DNA from: Streptomyces sp. NBC_00442
GTDB lineage: Bacteria > Actinomycetota > Actinomycetes > Streptomycetales > Streptomycetaceae
Assembly (NCBI RefSeq): GCF_036014195.1
Contig: NZ_CP107918.1
Location: 2,666,001 to 2,730,000, forward strand
Direction: 5' to 3'
Length of the DNA stretch: 64,000 nt
Shown in pieces: positions 51,997 to 60,648 of this stretch (position 1 is its first letter; each line of letters starts with the position of its first letter). Position numbers and translations under genes: made by a program. The notes under the pieces are model-generated. The model ran no database searches. It was not told the DNA's origin and saw only the letters and a list, made by a program, of their open reading frames with translations.

Positions 51997-52560
51997 GTGG
52001 AAGGGTCTCTTGTGTCTCAGCGACTGCCAAGACGGCTGACGACCGTGACCGTTGAGAGCGGACACTCCGACGGCGCCGAGGCCCACGGCCAGGGGGCCGC
52101 CGCGTTCGCGGCGGGCGAGGCCATCGAAGTGCTCGAGGTGCTGTGGGGCCAGAGCCGCGACCTGGCGTCGATCGCTCCCGTCTCGACCTCTCAGCTGAGG
52201 GTTCTGTACATTCTCGCCGACCGGGACGGAATCAACCTGCGGGCCCTGGGCGACGAACTGGGTTCGGCTCCCTCTTCCGTAAGCCGCATGTGCGACCGGC
52301 TTCACGCGCTCGGTTTCATCGAGCGGACCCCCAGTTCGGCCAGCCGCCGGGAGGTCGAGCTCGGCCTTTCGGGCAAGGGCGTCCAGTACCTCAGTGATCT
52401 GCGGAGGCGTCGTGAAGCCGCGCTGGCCGATGTCGTGGCCATCATGACTCCCGCGGAACAGGGCGCCTTCGCTCAGGGGCTCGCCTGCTTCCGTACGGCG
52501 GTGCGGCGCGGGGGGAGCGCCGCCGGGCCGAGCCGAAACGAGGCGACAGGCACCGAGTGA
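51997..52560 (+). CDS. MarR family regulator (module 1)
   Basis: A 187-residue MarR-type winged-helix protein. The DNA-binding part is INLRALGDELGSAPSSVSRM and CDRLHALGFIERTPSSASRR (residues 75-115), where the wing contains RREVELGLSGKG. GTG 51997 follows GGGAGG; GTG 52012 after AAGGG is also possible. It is divergent from the PP2C gene and is paralogous to the MarR gene at 58545-59018 beside the second PP2C gene. Confidence 0.88.
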   Translation: MEGSLVSQRLPRRLTTVTVESGHSDGAEAHGQGAAAFAAGEAIEVLEVLWGQSRDLASIAPVSTSQLRVLYILADRDGINLRALGDELGSAPSSVSRMCDRLHALGFIERTPSSASRREVELGLSGKGVQYLSDLRRRREAALADVVAIMTPAEQGAFAQGLACFRTAVRRGGSAAGPSRNEATGTE

Positions 52561-52888
52561 CGCCGCCGCTCGGGCGGTACGTCAACAGGTTCACGTGGGT
52601 CAGACCTCCACCGGGCTCGATGCCCACGTCCGACCGTGAGCCGCGTCTAGATTGCGACCGCACGGCATTGTTGTCAAACAGCAAGTGTTTCCCTGCGGCA
52701 CGTGTGAGTCCGCCTCTTCTGGGCCCGCTCCCGTCACCGGCCGGTCAGGGCACACGGCCACCCCGGCGCAGGGCACACGGCGCGGTCGGCGCGGTGGACG
52801 CGTGGCCCGTCCGCAACCGTTGCGTGGCGGTCCGGCCGGGAGGGCGACGGCCGCGGACGCGCACAGAAAACCTGCCCGGTGCGCCGGG
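52561..52888. other. 328-base gap, nothing recognised
   Basis: Between the MarR gene and the small minus-strand ORF I see no gene with coding bias, no strong hairpin and no clear operator. Confidence 0.5.
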
Positions 52889-53095
52889 TCAGACCACGGG
52901 GATCTCGCCCGTCAGCTTTTCCAGGCGCAGCAGGTCATGAGGATTGAGGCCGGAGAGCGCGCAGATGGCGTCTACGGCCCCGCCGCCGCGAAGAGCGGCC
53001 ACGGCCTCCAGTTCGGCGTCGGCGCGCGCCGCGTCCAGGGCTTCCTCGGCATCACGCAGGCGGTGGACGGCCAGTTCCAGTGCAACGAGTTCCAT
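52889..53095 (-). CDS. Small hypothetical protein (68 aa)
   Basis: A 68-residue acidic helical protein: ELAVHRLRDAEEALDAARAD and AELEAVAALRGGG suggest a coiled coil, followed by GLNPHDLLRLEKLTGEIPVV. No domain recognised. The ATG lacks a good ribosome site. It lies alone between the MarR and RsbR genes. Confidence 0.55.
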   Translation of the reverse strand: MELVALELAVHRLRDAEEALDAARADAELEAVAALRGGGAVDAICALSGLNPHDLLRLEKLTGEIPVV

Positions 53096-53721
53096 GCGCG
53101 GATGATGCCACGAGCCTGCCCGCCCTCCCCCGCCCGCGCCGGAGACGCGCCCGTCGCCCGTGACGCGGGTCCGTCCGTCTCCGCAGGCCGCGCCGTCGCC
53201 TCCCCTGAGAACCCCCAGGACTCGAACGCGGGAGCGCCCCCTTCTTCTACCCCTTCAGGCGCCACGCGCGCCGTGCGTTGACGCGCGACGGCAGCACGCG
53301 CGGCGGCAGCGCCATCTCCCTGGGGCACCGCCAATCCCTTCGCGACGGCCGCGGCAGCCGCGCCGAGGCGCCCGAGCGCGACTCCGTCCCATGACGGGAC
53401 CGGCACCGGGTCCCTCGCGGAGTGAGATGTCGCACAGGTGTACATCGCCGGCGGTTCGCCGGGCAACTGGCCCACGGGGCTGGGTCGTTGAGACGGCCCG
53501 GCCGGCGGCGCCCCTCGGCGCCGGGGCGCGCTCGGGCAGGTGCCGCTTCGACTGTCCGGTTTGCCGGGGGGGGCGACCCGGGTGGCCGGAGGCTGGCCTT
53601 TCATGTCCGTTGTACGCGTGCGTATATTTGCCACACGACAATAGTTAGCGTGCGGGAGGTATTCGGCAGACGACATGCGCGAGTTCCTGTCGCGCGGGCC
53701 GTACGGATGGAAGGGGCCCGA
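53096..53721. other. 626-base gap with a weak open frame
   Basis: Only a doubtful minus-strand frame (ATG 53445, ending 52972; WDGVALGRLGAAAAAVAKGL early) shows partly coding-like composition. Its last 40 residues are a shadow of the 68-residue gene. A run of eight G is at about 53567, and an AT-rich stretch (53620-53650) upstream of the RsbR-like gene could hold its promoter. Confidence 0.45.
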
Positions 53722-54594
53722 GTGGGTGTCACGGAGACCATGGTGCGCCGACGTGTGGTGAAGGCGCTGCGGGAGAGCTCTCACGCGGTGGCCGACCGGT
53801 GGGTTGAGCTGCAACTGGCGCAGGCCGGGCCGAGAGCGGGTTTCGACGGGCGCGAGCTGCGTGAAGAGGCCGACGCGCTGATCACCGCTCTGGCCGGTGG
53901 ACTGGACTCCGACCTGCCCGTGCATCAGGTGGTGAACTCGCATCAGGAGCTGCGCCGGGCGGTGGTCGACCTGTCGCTGCGCCGGGTCCGCGAAGGAGCC
54001 ACTCCGACGGCGACGTCACTGGCCGTCCTGGCGCTGAAGGAGGCGGTCCTTGAGACGCTGCAGGCCGCGACGGACGACGCGGCCGAGCTGTACACCGCCG
54101 CTCTGCTGATCAACCGGCTGCTGGACGCGGCAGGCGCTTTGTCCTTCGACACCTATGTCGAAGGACGCGAAGAGATCATCCGCAGACAGAGCCGGCAGCT
54201 GCTCGGGCTCTCCACGCCCGTGGTACGGCTGTGGCGGCACGTCCTGGCGGTTCCGCTCATCGGCACGCTCGACTCCGCGCGCACCCAGGTGGTGATGGAG
54301 AACCTGCTGGAGGCGATCCAGCAGGATCAGGCGAAGGTCGCGATCATCGACATCACCGGTGTACCGACGGTCGACACGGCCGTGGCCCAGCACCTGATGC
54401 AGACGGTCAACGCCGTGCGTCTCATGGGCGCGGACTGCGTCATCAGCGGCATCCGCCCGTCGACCGCGCAGACCATCGCGCAACTGGGCATCGATCTGTC
54501 GAAGATACTCACGCGCGCCCGCCTGGCCGACGCCCTGGCCGAGGCCATCCAACTGACCGGGGAGCCGGTCCACGAGGCGGCGGTGCCGCGGTGA
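53722..54594 (+). CDS. RsbR-like stressosome protein (STAS)
   Basis: A 290-residue co-antagonist. The N-terminal 150 residues form an RsbR-type helical globin-like domain (RWVELQLAQAGPRAGFDGRE, RREVREGATPT-like helix pairs) and residues 165-285 a STAS domain (VVMENLLEAIQQDQAKVAII, DITGVPTVDTAVAQHLM). The Thr of VDT is the conserved phosphorylation site, while the second site is a Ser in CVISGIRPST. With RsbS and RsbT it should build a stressosome sensing environmental stress. GTG 53722 follows AAGGGG; ATG 53707 is an alternative. Its stop overlaps rsbS-like. Confidence 0.88.
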   Translation: MGVTETMVRRRVVKALRESSHAVADRWVELQLAQAGPRAGFDGRELREEADALITALAGGLDSDLPVHQVVNSHQELRRAVVDLSLRRVREGATPTATSLAVLALKEAVLETLQAATDDAAELYTAALLINRLLDAAGALSFDTYVEGREEIIRRQSRQLLGLSTPVVRLWRHVLAVPLIGTLDSARTQVVMENLLEAIQQDQAKVAIIDITGVPTVDTAVAQHLMQTVNAVRLMGADCVISGIRPSTAQTIAQLGIDLSKILTRARLADALAEAIQLTGEPVHEAAVPR

Positions 54595-55001
54595 GGGCGC
54601 AGGCGGGCGGCGGATTCCCCATGCTCCGGCTGGGCGATGTTCTGATCACCGGGCTGCTCAACGAGCTGGACGACCGATCCGCCCGGATCTTCGCCGACGA
54701 GCTCACCCACCGCATATCGGCCGAGGGGGCCGGCGGTGTCCTGATCGACATCTCCCGCCTGGAGATGGTCGACTCGTTCGTCGCCCGCATGCTGATGGAA
54801 ACGACGTCGATGGCCCGTCTGCTGGGAGCACGCGTCATCGTGGCAGGACTGCGGCCCGCCGTGGCCATCACGCTGGTCGAACTGGGCCTTGAGCTCGACG
54901 GCGTGGAAACGGCCCTGAACACCGAACAGGGCATGGCGGCTCTCGGATGGCACGAGAGCCCCAGGCCCCCGGGAGGGGCACGACATGACCCGACTCGCTG
55001 A
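54591..55001 (+). CDS. RsbS-like STAS antagonist
   Basis: A 136-residue STAS protein: LRLGDVLITGLLNELDDRSA at the start and DISRLEMVDSFVARMLMETT, whose Ser matches the RsbT-phosphorylated serine of RsbS. GTG 54591 overlaps the RsbR-like stop by 4 bases; ATG 54621 would give the conventional RsbS N-terminus. It overlaps the RsbT-like gene by 17 bases. It holds RsbT within the stressosome until phosphorylated. Confidence 0.9.
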   Translation: MRAQAGGGFPMLRLGDVLITGLLNELDDRSARIFADELTHRISAEGAGGVLIDISRLEMVDSFVARMLMETTSMARLLGARVIVAGLRPAVAITLVELGLELDGVETALNTEQGMAALGWHESPRPPGGARHDPTR

Positions 55002-55455
55002 GAGTGACACCCCCACGGCCCATGCGGCCCCGTACGCGCAGGAGTCCGAACCGGAAGGCGCCGAACGAATCGTCCTGGACACGGAGGAGGAACTCCTGAC
55101 GGTCCGGCACGCGGTGCGCGCGGCCACCGTCACCGCGGGGTTCGGCATCGTCGACCAGACCCGCATCGTGACAGCGGCCAGCGAACTGGCCCGCAATGCC
55201 TACGTCCACGGCGGAGGAGGCACCCTCACCATCGAGTACCCCTCCCGCGGCGCAGGCAAGGGACTGCGGCTGACCATACGGGACGACGGCCCAGGCATCC
55301 CCGACCTCGACGCCGCCCTCACGGACGGATTCACCACGGGTGCCGGGCTCGGCCACGGCCTGGGCGGCGCACGACGGCTCATGCACGACTTCGCCGTGCA
55401 CACCGAGGTGGGCAAGGGCACGACCGTGATCGCCACCCGGTGGACCGGCCCGTGA
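54985..55455 (+). CDS. RsbT-like switch kinase
   Basis: A 156-residue HATPase kinase. The N box is ASELARNAYVHGGGG, G1 is DDGPGIPDLD and G2 is GAGLGHGLGGARRLM. ATG 54985 has GGGAGG 8 bases upstream. It should phosphorylate the RsbS/RsbR-like proteins and, when released, activate an RsbU-type phosphatase. The downstream intact SpoIIE phosphatase (55843-57105) is the obvious target. Confidence 0.9.
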   Translation: MTRLAESDTPTAHAAPYAQESEPEGAERIVLDTEEELLTVRHAVRAATVTAGFGIVDQTRIVTAASELARNAYVHGGGGTLTIEYPSRGAGKGLRLTIRDDGPGIPDLDAALTDGFTTGAGLGHGLGGARRLMHDFAVHTEVGKGTTVIATRWTGP

Positions 55456-55504
55456 GGCCGGCCGGCACACCGGCCGCCCACGTCCGCATCGACAGCCCGG
55501 TGTC

Positions 55505-55846
55505 GTGGGACGGCGCATGCCCACCCCCAAGACCCACACCCTCCCGCTGCCCGCCGGCACAACAGTCGTTCTGCATACCGACGGCATCAACTCCCGCTGG
55601 GCTCAACCCCCTTCGCCGTTCGTGCTGCGCATGCCCACCCCCAAGACCCACACCCTCCCGCTGCCCGCCGGCACAACAGTCGTTCTGCATACCGACGGCA
55701 TCAACTCCCGCTGGGCTCAAGCCCCTTCGCCGTTCGTGCTGCGCCTGCCCCCACAGCTGTTCACCGCATCGGTGACGCACCACTTCCGCAGCACCCGAGA
55801 CGACGCGACGGTCCTCGCGGTCAGACCCCACCAAAGGCACTCATGA
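55505..55846 (+). pseudogene. Truncated RsbX-like PP2C remnant with 114-bp tandem duplication
   Basis: The frame holds only the C-terminal part of an RsbX/SpoIIE-type phosphatase (VVLHTDGINSRWA, then a DDATVLAVR end). The N-terminal two-thirds are missing: the frame starts 50 bases after the RsbT-like stop. A 38-residue block (MPTPKTHTLPLPAGTTVVLH and onward) is present twice in tandem, bases about 55514-55627 and 55628-55741, nearly identical. It is kept in frame and overlaps the next gene's ATG, so it may still be translated, but phosphatase function is not possible. Confidence 0.8.
55514..55741 (+). repeat. Two tandem 114-bp direct repeats
   Basis: Nearly identical copies with one base change (AAC/AAG near the end of the unit). 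The period is 38 codons, so the reading frame is preserved. High identity indicates a recent event. Confidence 0.88.
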
Positions 55847-57105
55847 CCGGCACCTTCTACGACCTGCCCGCCCTGCGCAGCGCAGCCCGGCGCGCCGCCC
55901 ACCGCTACGGACTGCCCGCCGAGACCCGCGCCCGCCTCGTCCTGTCCGTCGCCGACGTGGCCGCGGCCGAATTCACCGCCCGCAGGCCCGCCCTGTTCAC
56001 CACCGAGATCGACACGGGCCAGGACCAGGGAGCCGCCGTCCTCGTCGCCACTCTGAGCGCCCCCCAGGCCCCCGGGCCGCTCATCCGGGCCGGCCTGCCG
56101 CTGCCCCCCGCCCCGGCGGTCGCAGCCACCTCGGTCAGCTGGCGCATCCCCCTCACCGAAGACACCAAGGCCCGGCCCGGCAGCCGCTTCCGGGCGGGCG
56201 GCGGCGCCGTACAGAGCGAGACGGAGGCCGCCGACGAGGAACTGCGCGCCGCGCTCGCGCTGGCCGATGCGCTCAAGGGGGAGCACCGTCGTCTCAAGCA
56301 CGAGCTGGCCGAGACCAACGGCGGCGTCCTCGCCCTGTATGTGCAACTCGAAGAACACGAGGAGCAGTTGCGCAACGCCCACGGCTTCATGCTCCAAGAA
56401 CTCGAAGACGCGCTGCGCCCCGCTCCGCTGCACGTCGAAGGGCTTGAGCTCTCCGTCCACTACGAGCCGGCCGATCCGCACGCCCCCACGGGAGGCGACC
56501 TCTACGACTGGTTCCTCCTGCCGGACGGCACGCTCCACATCACCGTCGTCGACGCGCTCGGCCACGGGGTGCGCAGCACCAGAAGCGCCCTCGACGTCAC
56601 CCATGCCGTCCGCACCCTCGCCCTTGAGGGACACCCGCTGCAGTCCATTCTGGCCCGCGCCCACGAACTGCTCATCCCGATGGCTCCCGCGCTGATGGCC
56701 ACCGCCCTCCTCGCCCGGATCGACCCCCTGACCGGCGACGTGGAGCTGGCCAACGGAAGCCACCCACCCGCCCTCCTGCTCCAGGCCGACGGCAGCGCCC
56801 GCTACCTGCAGGTCCGCGGCAGAGGCATCGGCTTCCCCCTTCCGGGCAGCGAAGGGGTTCTGCGGACCCGGCTCGACCCGGGCGACCTGCTCGTGCTGTA
56901 CACCGACGGTCTGACCGAGAGCCGGAGAAACCCCTTGGAGGGCGAGGAACGACTCGTCGAAGCGGCACGACGGCACGCGTCCGAACCGCTGGCGGGCATT
57001 CCCGCCGCCATCGCCGCCGACATGCGCAGCCTTGTTCTCCACCCCGATGACACCCTCGCCCTGGCCATCCGCATTCCCCACCCGTCCCCCGGAACGCCCA
57101 GGTAG
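55843..57105 (+). CDS. RsbU-like SpoIIE/PP2C serine phosphatase
   Basis: A 420-residue protein with an N-terminal degenerate HATPase-like domain (ARRAAHRYGLPAETRARLVL), a coiled-coil linker (YVQLEEHEEQLRNAHGFM, residues 165-195) and an intact PP2C domain: TGGDLYDWFLL, VVDALGHGVRS, LYTDGLTESR and HPDDTLALAI hold all metal-binding aspartates. It should dephosphorylate an anti-sigma antagonist to release the SigB-type factor. ATG 55843 overlaps the preceding remnant by 4 bases, so it belongs to the RsbR-S-T operon. Confidence 0.9.
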   Translation: MTGTFYDLPALRSAARRAAHRYGLPAETRARLVLSVADVAAAEFTARRPALFTTEIDTGQDQGAAVLVATLSAPQAPGPLIRAGLPLPPAPAVAATSVSWRIPLTEDTKARPGSRFRAGGGAVQSETEAADEELRAALALADALKGEHRRLKHELAETNGGVLALYVQLEEHEEQLRNAHGFMLQELEDALRPAPLHVEGLELSVHYEPADPHAPTGGDLYDWFLLPDGTLHITVVDALGHGVRSTRSALDVTHAVRTLALEGHPLQSILARAHELLIPMAPALMATALLARIDPLTGDVELANGSHPPALLLQADGSARYLQVRGRGIGFPLPGSEGVLRTRLDPGDLLVLYTDGLTESRRNPLEGEERLVEAARRHASEPLAGIPAAIAADMRSLVLHPDDTLALAIRIPHPSPGTPR

Positions 57106-57190
57106 TGACGCGCGGGCGAGGCCGGCCCACCCAGTCAGGGGAATACGCTCACCGCCGCGGAGCGGGACGCCGACACGGGACGGTGGCAAA

Positions 57191-57242
57191 CTTCCCCTTG
57201 GGGATGTTCCGGGGCCGGCAAGGGAGTCCGGAACAGGGGAAG
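57191..57242 (+). promoter_or_regulatory. Two-part stem-loop before PP2C module 2
   Basis: CTTCCCCT/AGGGGAAG form an outer stem and GTTCCGG/CCGGAAC an inner stem, with a 7-base bulge on the left. It lies between two PP2C genes, and may terminate the first unit or fold in the leader of the second. Confidence 0.5.
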
Positions 57243-57319
57243 AACGAGACGGCCGCCGATCGTGCGGCACCATCCGGGTTCTCTTGGCGGGACCGTTCGC
57301 GTGACAAGGGAAGAAGACC

Positions 57320-58519
57320 ATGGAACGTCCCTCGACAGGCTGGCTGGGCATCGCGGAAGGCGCTTTGCGTCAGGCAGCCCCGACAGCATTGCTGTCCACG
57401 GCCCGCTCGCTGCTGGCCGACTACGTGCAAGCCCGCGATGTGACGCTCCTGCTCGCCGACTACGGCCTGACCGTCCTCCAGCCCGTGACCAACCTGCCCC
57501 ACACCGGTGAGGCGACAGCCGTCCGGGACGGAAGCGCCGCGGGCCGTGCGTTCACAGCCGAAGCACCCGTCATCGAAGCGGCGGACGAACCGGGCACGGT
57601 ACGGGTACATCTGCCGGTCACCGTGCGCGGAGACAGGAAGGGCATTCTGTCCGTCCACCTCCCCGAGCCCGCCGTGCAGGGCGCCTCCGGCGTGCTCGAA
57701 CTCGCCGCTTTCGCCACCGCCCTGGGACACGAGCTGCTCGTCGCCGAACGCGACACCGACCTCTACCTGCAGGCCCGCCGTCGCAGACGCCTCACCCTCG
57801 CCGCGGAAATGCAATGGCAGCTCCTGCCCGGCCGGGGCTTCGCCCGCGACGAATTCACCCTCGGCGCCCACCTCGAACCGGCGTACGCCGTCGGCGGCGA
57901 CAACTTCGACTGGAGCCTCGACGACGACGCCCTGACCCTCACGGTCACCGACGGCCAGGGGCACGGCATCCAGGCAGCGCTGCTGACCAGCCTCACCGTC
58001 AACGCCCTGCGCAACGCCCGCCGCGCCGGCACCTCCCTCGCCGACCAAGCCTGCCTCGCCGACCAGGCTGTCTACGGCGAATACACCGGCCAGGTGTCGG
58101 CGCCCACCCTGCTGCTGCGCATCGACTTGGCGACAGGGCGGACGGAGGCGGTGGATGCCGGCTCCCCCCAACTGTTCCGGATGCGCCACGGCACCGTCGA
58201 ACAGATCCAGCTCGACGCACAGCTGCCGCTCGGCATGTTCGAGGAAACCGAATACCGTGCGGAACAGTTCGCCCTCGCCCCCGGCGACCGGTTGATCATC
58301 GTCAGCAGCGGTGTCCACGCGGCCAAAGCACCCGGCGCCAACGCCTTCGGCGTGCAGGCCCTGCGCGAGACGATCGCCGCCGCCCGCAGCGCGTCGACCC
58401 ACGAAACCGCGCGCGCCGTGGTCGACGGACTGCTGCAGTACCACGGTGAAGGAGCCCTGTCCGCCGACGCGGCCGTCGTCTGCTTGGACTGGCGCGGACC
58501 ACGGGCGAGGCAGGAGTGA
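57320..58519 (+). CDS. PP2C/SpoIIE-type phosphatase-like protein (module 2)
   Basis: A 399-residue paralogue of 50773-51960 with the same architecture: GAF-like N-terminus (LLLADYGLTVLQPVTNLPHT), linker EMQWQLLPGRGF, and PP2C domain (GDNFDWSLDDD, TDGQGHGIQAALL). It keeps the DGxGHG motif that module 1 lacks, but its TDG-equivalent reads VSSGVHA, so a different aspartate is lost. AAGGGAAGA precedes ATG 57320. It converges with a MarR gene. Confidence 0.88.
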   Translation: MERPSTGWLGIAEGALRQAAPTALLSTARSLLADYVQARDVTLLLADYGLTVLQPVTNLPHTGEATAVRDGSAAGRAFTAEAPVIEAADEPGTVRVHLPVTVRGDRKGILSVHLPEPAVQGASGVLELAAFATALGHELLVAERDTDLYLQARRRRRLTLAAEMQWQLLPGRGFARDEFTLGAHLEPAYAVGGDNFDWSLDDDALTLTVTDGQGHGIQAALLTSLTVNALRNARRAGTSLADQACLADQAVYGEYTGQVSAPTLLLRIDLATGRTEAVDAGSPQLFRMRHGTVEQIQLDAQLPLGMFEETEYRAEQFALAPGDRLIIVSSGVHAAKAPGANAFGVQALRETIAAARSASTHETARAVVDGLLQYHGEGALSADAAVVCLDWRGPRARQE

Positions 58520-58544
58520 CCGGCCCGGCCGGCCGCTCCACGCC

Positions 58545-59018
58545 TCAGTCGCCCGAGCCCGGGTCGGCAGCCCTCTTCGTGGCCTCGGCAAACGCGACCA
58601 AGCCGCTACGGAGCGCTTCGCGCTGATCGACGGGCACATGCCGAAGCACCTGGTTGATGGCCGCCAGGCGCCGCTCGGCCAGGTCCTCCAACATGGCGAG
58701 CCCCTGGGGCGTGAGGATCAGCCCGATCTCGCGGCGACTGGTCGTGCCGCGGCGGCGCTCCAGCAGCCCCGCTGCCTCCAGCCTGTCGCACAGCCGGCTG
58801 GCCGTGGGGGGCGCGGCACCCACGCGTTCCGCCAGACCTGTGAGATTGATACCCGGGGACCGGCGGGCGACCGTCAACGCCTGCAACTGCAAACTCGACA
58901 GACGAGGCAGCGCACCCTGCGCCGCCTCGTTCCACGTCACGATCAGGGTTTCCGCGGCCTCGAGCACCTGCTGGACAAGGTCGTCCGGGGAATCGGCCGA
59001 AGATCCCGCACGGTCCAT
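58545..59018 (-). CDS. MarR family regulator (module 2)
   Basis: A 157-residue MarR-type regulator. The winged helix is INLTGLAERVGAAPPTASRL and CDRLEAAGLLERRRGTTSRR. ATG 59018 follows GGGAG; an in-frame ATG at 59048 adds ten residues. Paralogous to the MarR protein of module 1, but here convergent with its PP2C gene. Confidence 0.87.
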   Translation of the reverse strand: MDRAGSSADSPDDLVQQVLEAAETLIVTWNEAAQGALPRLSSLQLQALTVARRSPGINLTGLAERVGAAPPTASRLCDRLEAAGLLERRRGTTSRREIGLILTPQGLAMLEDLAERRLAAINQVLRHVPVDQREALRSGLVAFAEATKRAADPGSGD

Positions 59019-59203
59019 CTGGCCGTCACTCCCACTGAGCAGGTACATGTCCCATCAGGAGGCTATCGCCGCGCCCCACGGCGCTCCCCGAACGGTCACC
59101 CTCAAATATGCCCTCAGCGACGAATCTATGCCTGTCCACGCATCTTCCGCACCTGAAGCCTGGAAAGGCTACATATCTCCCCCGGCGGTCCGGTGCGGAG
59201 GAT

Positions 59204-59237
59204 GCCGTGGGCGGCAGGGGCATCTGCCGCCCACGGC
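59204..59237 (-). terminator. Perfect 14-bp terminator after the RheA-like gene
   Basis: GCCGTGGGCGGCAG pairs perfectly with CTGCCGCCCACGGC around GGGCAT, 67 bases after the stop of the RheA-like gene. Confidence 0.78.
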
Positions 59238-59303
59238 GATGCGCGCCCGCGGGGCGGCGGCGCAAACACGTGAAGCTTCGCCATGGCGTACGGCCTCCAC
59301 GGC

Positions 59304-59954
59304 TCAGCGGGGCTCGTGGCCGGCTCGGCGGAGCCGGTCGGCGTGGTCCGTGATGCTGGTGACGCGTGCCGCGAGGTCGGGGTGGCCGGCTTCGAGGTGT
59401 ACGCGGGTCTCGGCGAGGGGGGCGATGAGGCGGGCGGCGTCGTTGTCGGCGAGCGTCTCGGTGAGGTTGGCGAGCGGTGTGCGCGCGCGTGCCGGGAGAT
59501 CGGTGAGTGCGGTGATCTGGCCTGCCAGCTGACGCAGTTCGCCCGCGTTGGTCCGGGCCCAGGCGGTGACGGTGCGGTCGGCGGCGCGGCGGTCGCGGGT
59601 GGCCTGGACGCGCTGCTCACCCGTCTCACCGGGGGCGCCCGGCCGCACCCGCAGATAGCGGCGCTCGGCGGCCTGCCGACTGGCCACACCCAGCGGGCCG
59701 GCGAGATCGGCCCAGCTGGAGCCCGCCGCTCGGGCCGCCTCGATCAGGCCGGGCTCCCATCCGGCCAGCTGGTCGCGCAGTTCCCGCAGCATGAGCAGAG
59801 CGGCCAGCGCCTGGTCCGAGCTGGCCTGCCCGTCCTGTCGTGCCGTCGCGGCCTGCGGGGTCTGGGCGGTGCGTACGGCTTCGTTGATCGTGTCGAGCGC
59901 CGCCGCGGCGGCGAAGAACGACGTGGGATCACGGGGCTCCGGGGAGACGCGCAC
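59304..59954 (-). CDS. rheA: RheA-like repressor of hsp18
   Basis: A 216-residue helical protein ([58 protein letters not shown] as the probable HTH). It is divergent from an hsp18 gene whose promoter carries TGTCATC-N5-GATGACA, the operator described for RheA, the thermosensing repressor of S. albus hsp18. GTG 59954 with AAGGAG 7 bases upstream is preferred; the longer frame from ATG 60002 gives 232 residues, near the reported RheA length, but would start inside the operator. Gene name is assigned by context. Confidence 0.82.
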   Translation of the reverse strand: MRVSPEPRDPTSFFAAAAALDTINEAVRTAQTPQAATARQDGQASSDQALAALLMLRELRDQLAGWEPGLIEAARAAGSSWADLAGPLGVASRQAAERRYLRVRPGAPGETGEQRVQATRDRRAADRTVTAWARTNAGELRQLAGQITALTDLPARARTPLANLTETLADNDAARLIAPLAETRVHLEAGHPDLAARVTSITDHADRLRRAGHEPR

Positions 59955-59995
59955 GAGGACACTCCTTCTAGTCACTGTTCGGATGACGTCGAAAC

Positions 59996-60024
59996 TTGTC
60001 ATCGTTTCGATGACATGTTACAAC
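59996..60024 (+). promoter_or_regulatory. hsp18 promoter with RheA operator
   Basis: -35 TTGTCA (59996-60001) and -10 TACAAC (60019-60024) are spaced 17 bp. The perfect inverted repeat TGTCATCG-TTT-CGATGACA (59997-60015) fills the spacer, so repressor binding would block polymerase. Confidence 0.82.
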
Positions 60025-60080
60025 GGTGTCAGACCCAGCGCATTGGCAGGTTCTGCCAGACCAATGGAGGTGTTTTCGCG

Positions 60081-60515
60081 ATGTTGATGCGCACCGACCC
60101 GTTCCGCGAGCTCGACCGTCTCGCCCAGCAGCTCACCGGCACCACCGGCACGTGGTCCAGGCCCTCGGCGATGCCGATGGACGCCTACCGTGAAGGCGAG
60201 GAGTACGTGATCGCCCTCGACCTGCCCGGTGTCGCGAAGGACGCGATCGATATCGATGTCGAGCGGAACATGCTCACCGTCAGGGCCGAGCGCCGCCCCG
60301 CCGTCAAGGCCGACGACGTGCAGCTGGAGCTTTCCGAGCGGCCCCTGGGCGTCTTCTCCCGCCAGCTGGTGCTGGCCGACACCCTCGACACCGAGCGCAT
60401 CACCGCCGACTACGAAGCGGGCGTCCTGACCCTGCGCATTCCGATCGCCGAGCGCGCCAAGCCCCGCAGGATCGCCATCGGCGGACAGGCCGAACACGGG
60501 CAGATCAGCGGCTGA
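60081..60515 (+). CDS. hsp18: Small heat-shock protein Hsp18/Hsp20
   Basis: A 144-residue alpha-crystallin-type chaperone holding unfolding proteins at high temperature. The start [18 protein letters not shown] is typical; the crystallin domain has [31 protein letters not shown] and [14 protein letters not shown], and ends [23 protein letters not shown] lies 10 bases before ATG 60081. It is repressed by the divergent RheA-like protein (inferred). Confidence 0.94.
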   Translation: MLMRTDPFRELDRLAQQLTGTTGTWSRPSAMPMDAYREGEEYVIALDLPGVAKDAIDIDVERNMLTVRAERRPAVKADDVQLELSERPLGVFSRQLVLADTLDTERITADYEAGVLTLRIPIAERAKPRRIAIGGQAEHGQISG

Positions 60516-60648
60516 CCAGCCGGTTCTCTGGCCGCACGGACGGCAGCCGCACCGACGGCAGGGGACGGGCCCTCCCCCTCGGATCCCGTCCCCGCACGTC
60601 CTGCCCGCACGTCCACCCCGCCGTCCCCCGCATCACCGGCCCCTCGGC

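Noticed and set aside
52972..53445. Possible minus-strand gene from ATG 53445
   Set aside because: No ribosome site, and its end overlaps another better frame; kept only as a note in the gap description.
59283..60515. A 410-residue reading of the hsp18 frame with a long N-terminal extension
   Set aside because: The extension is antisense of the RheA-like gene; the promoter and ribosome site lie directly before ATG 60081.
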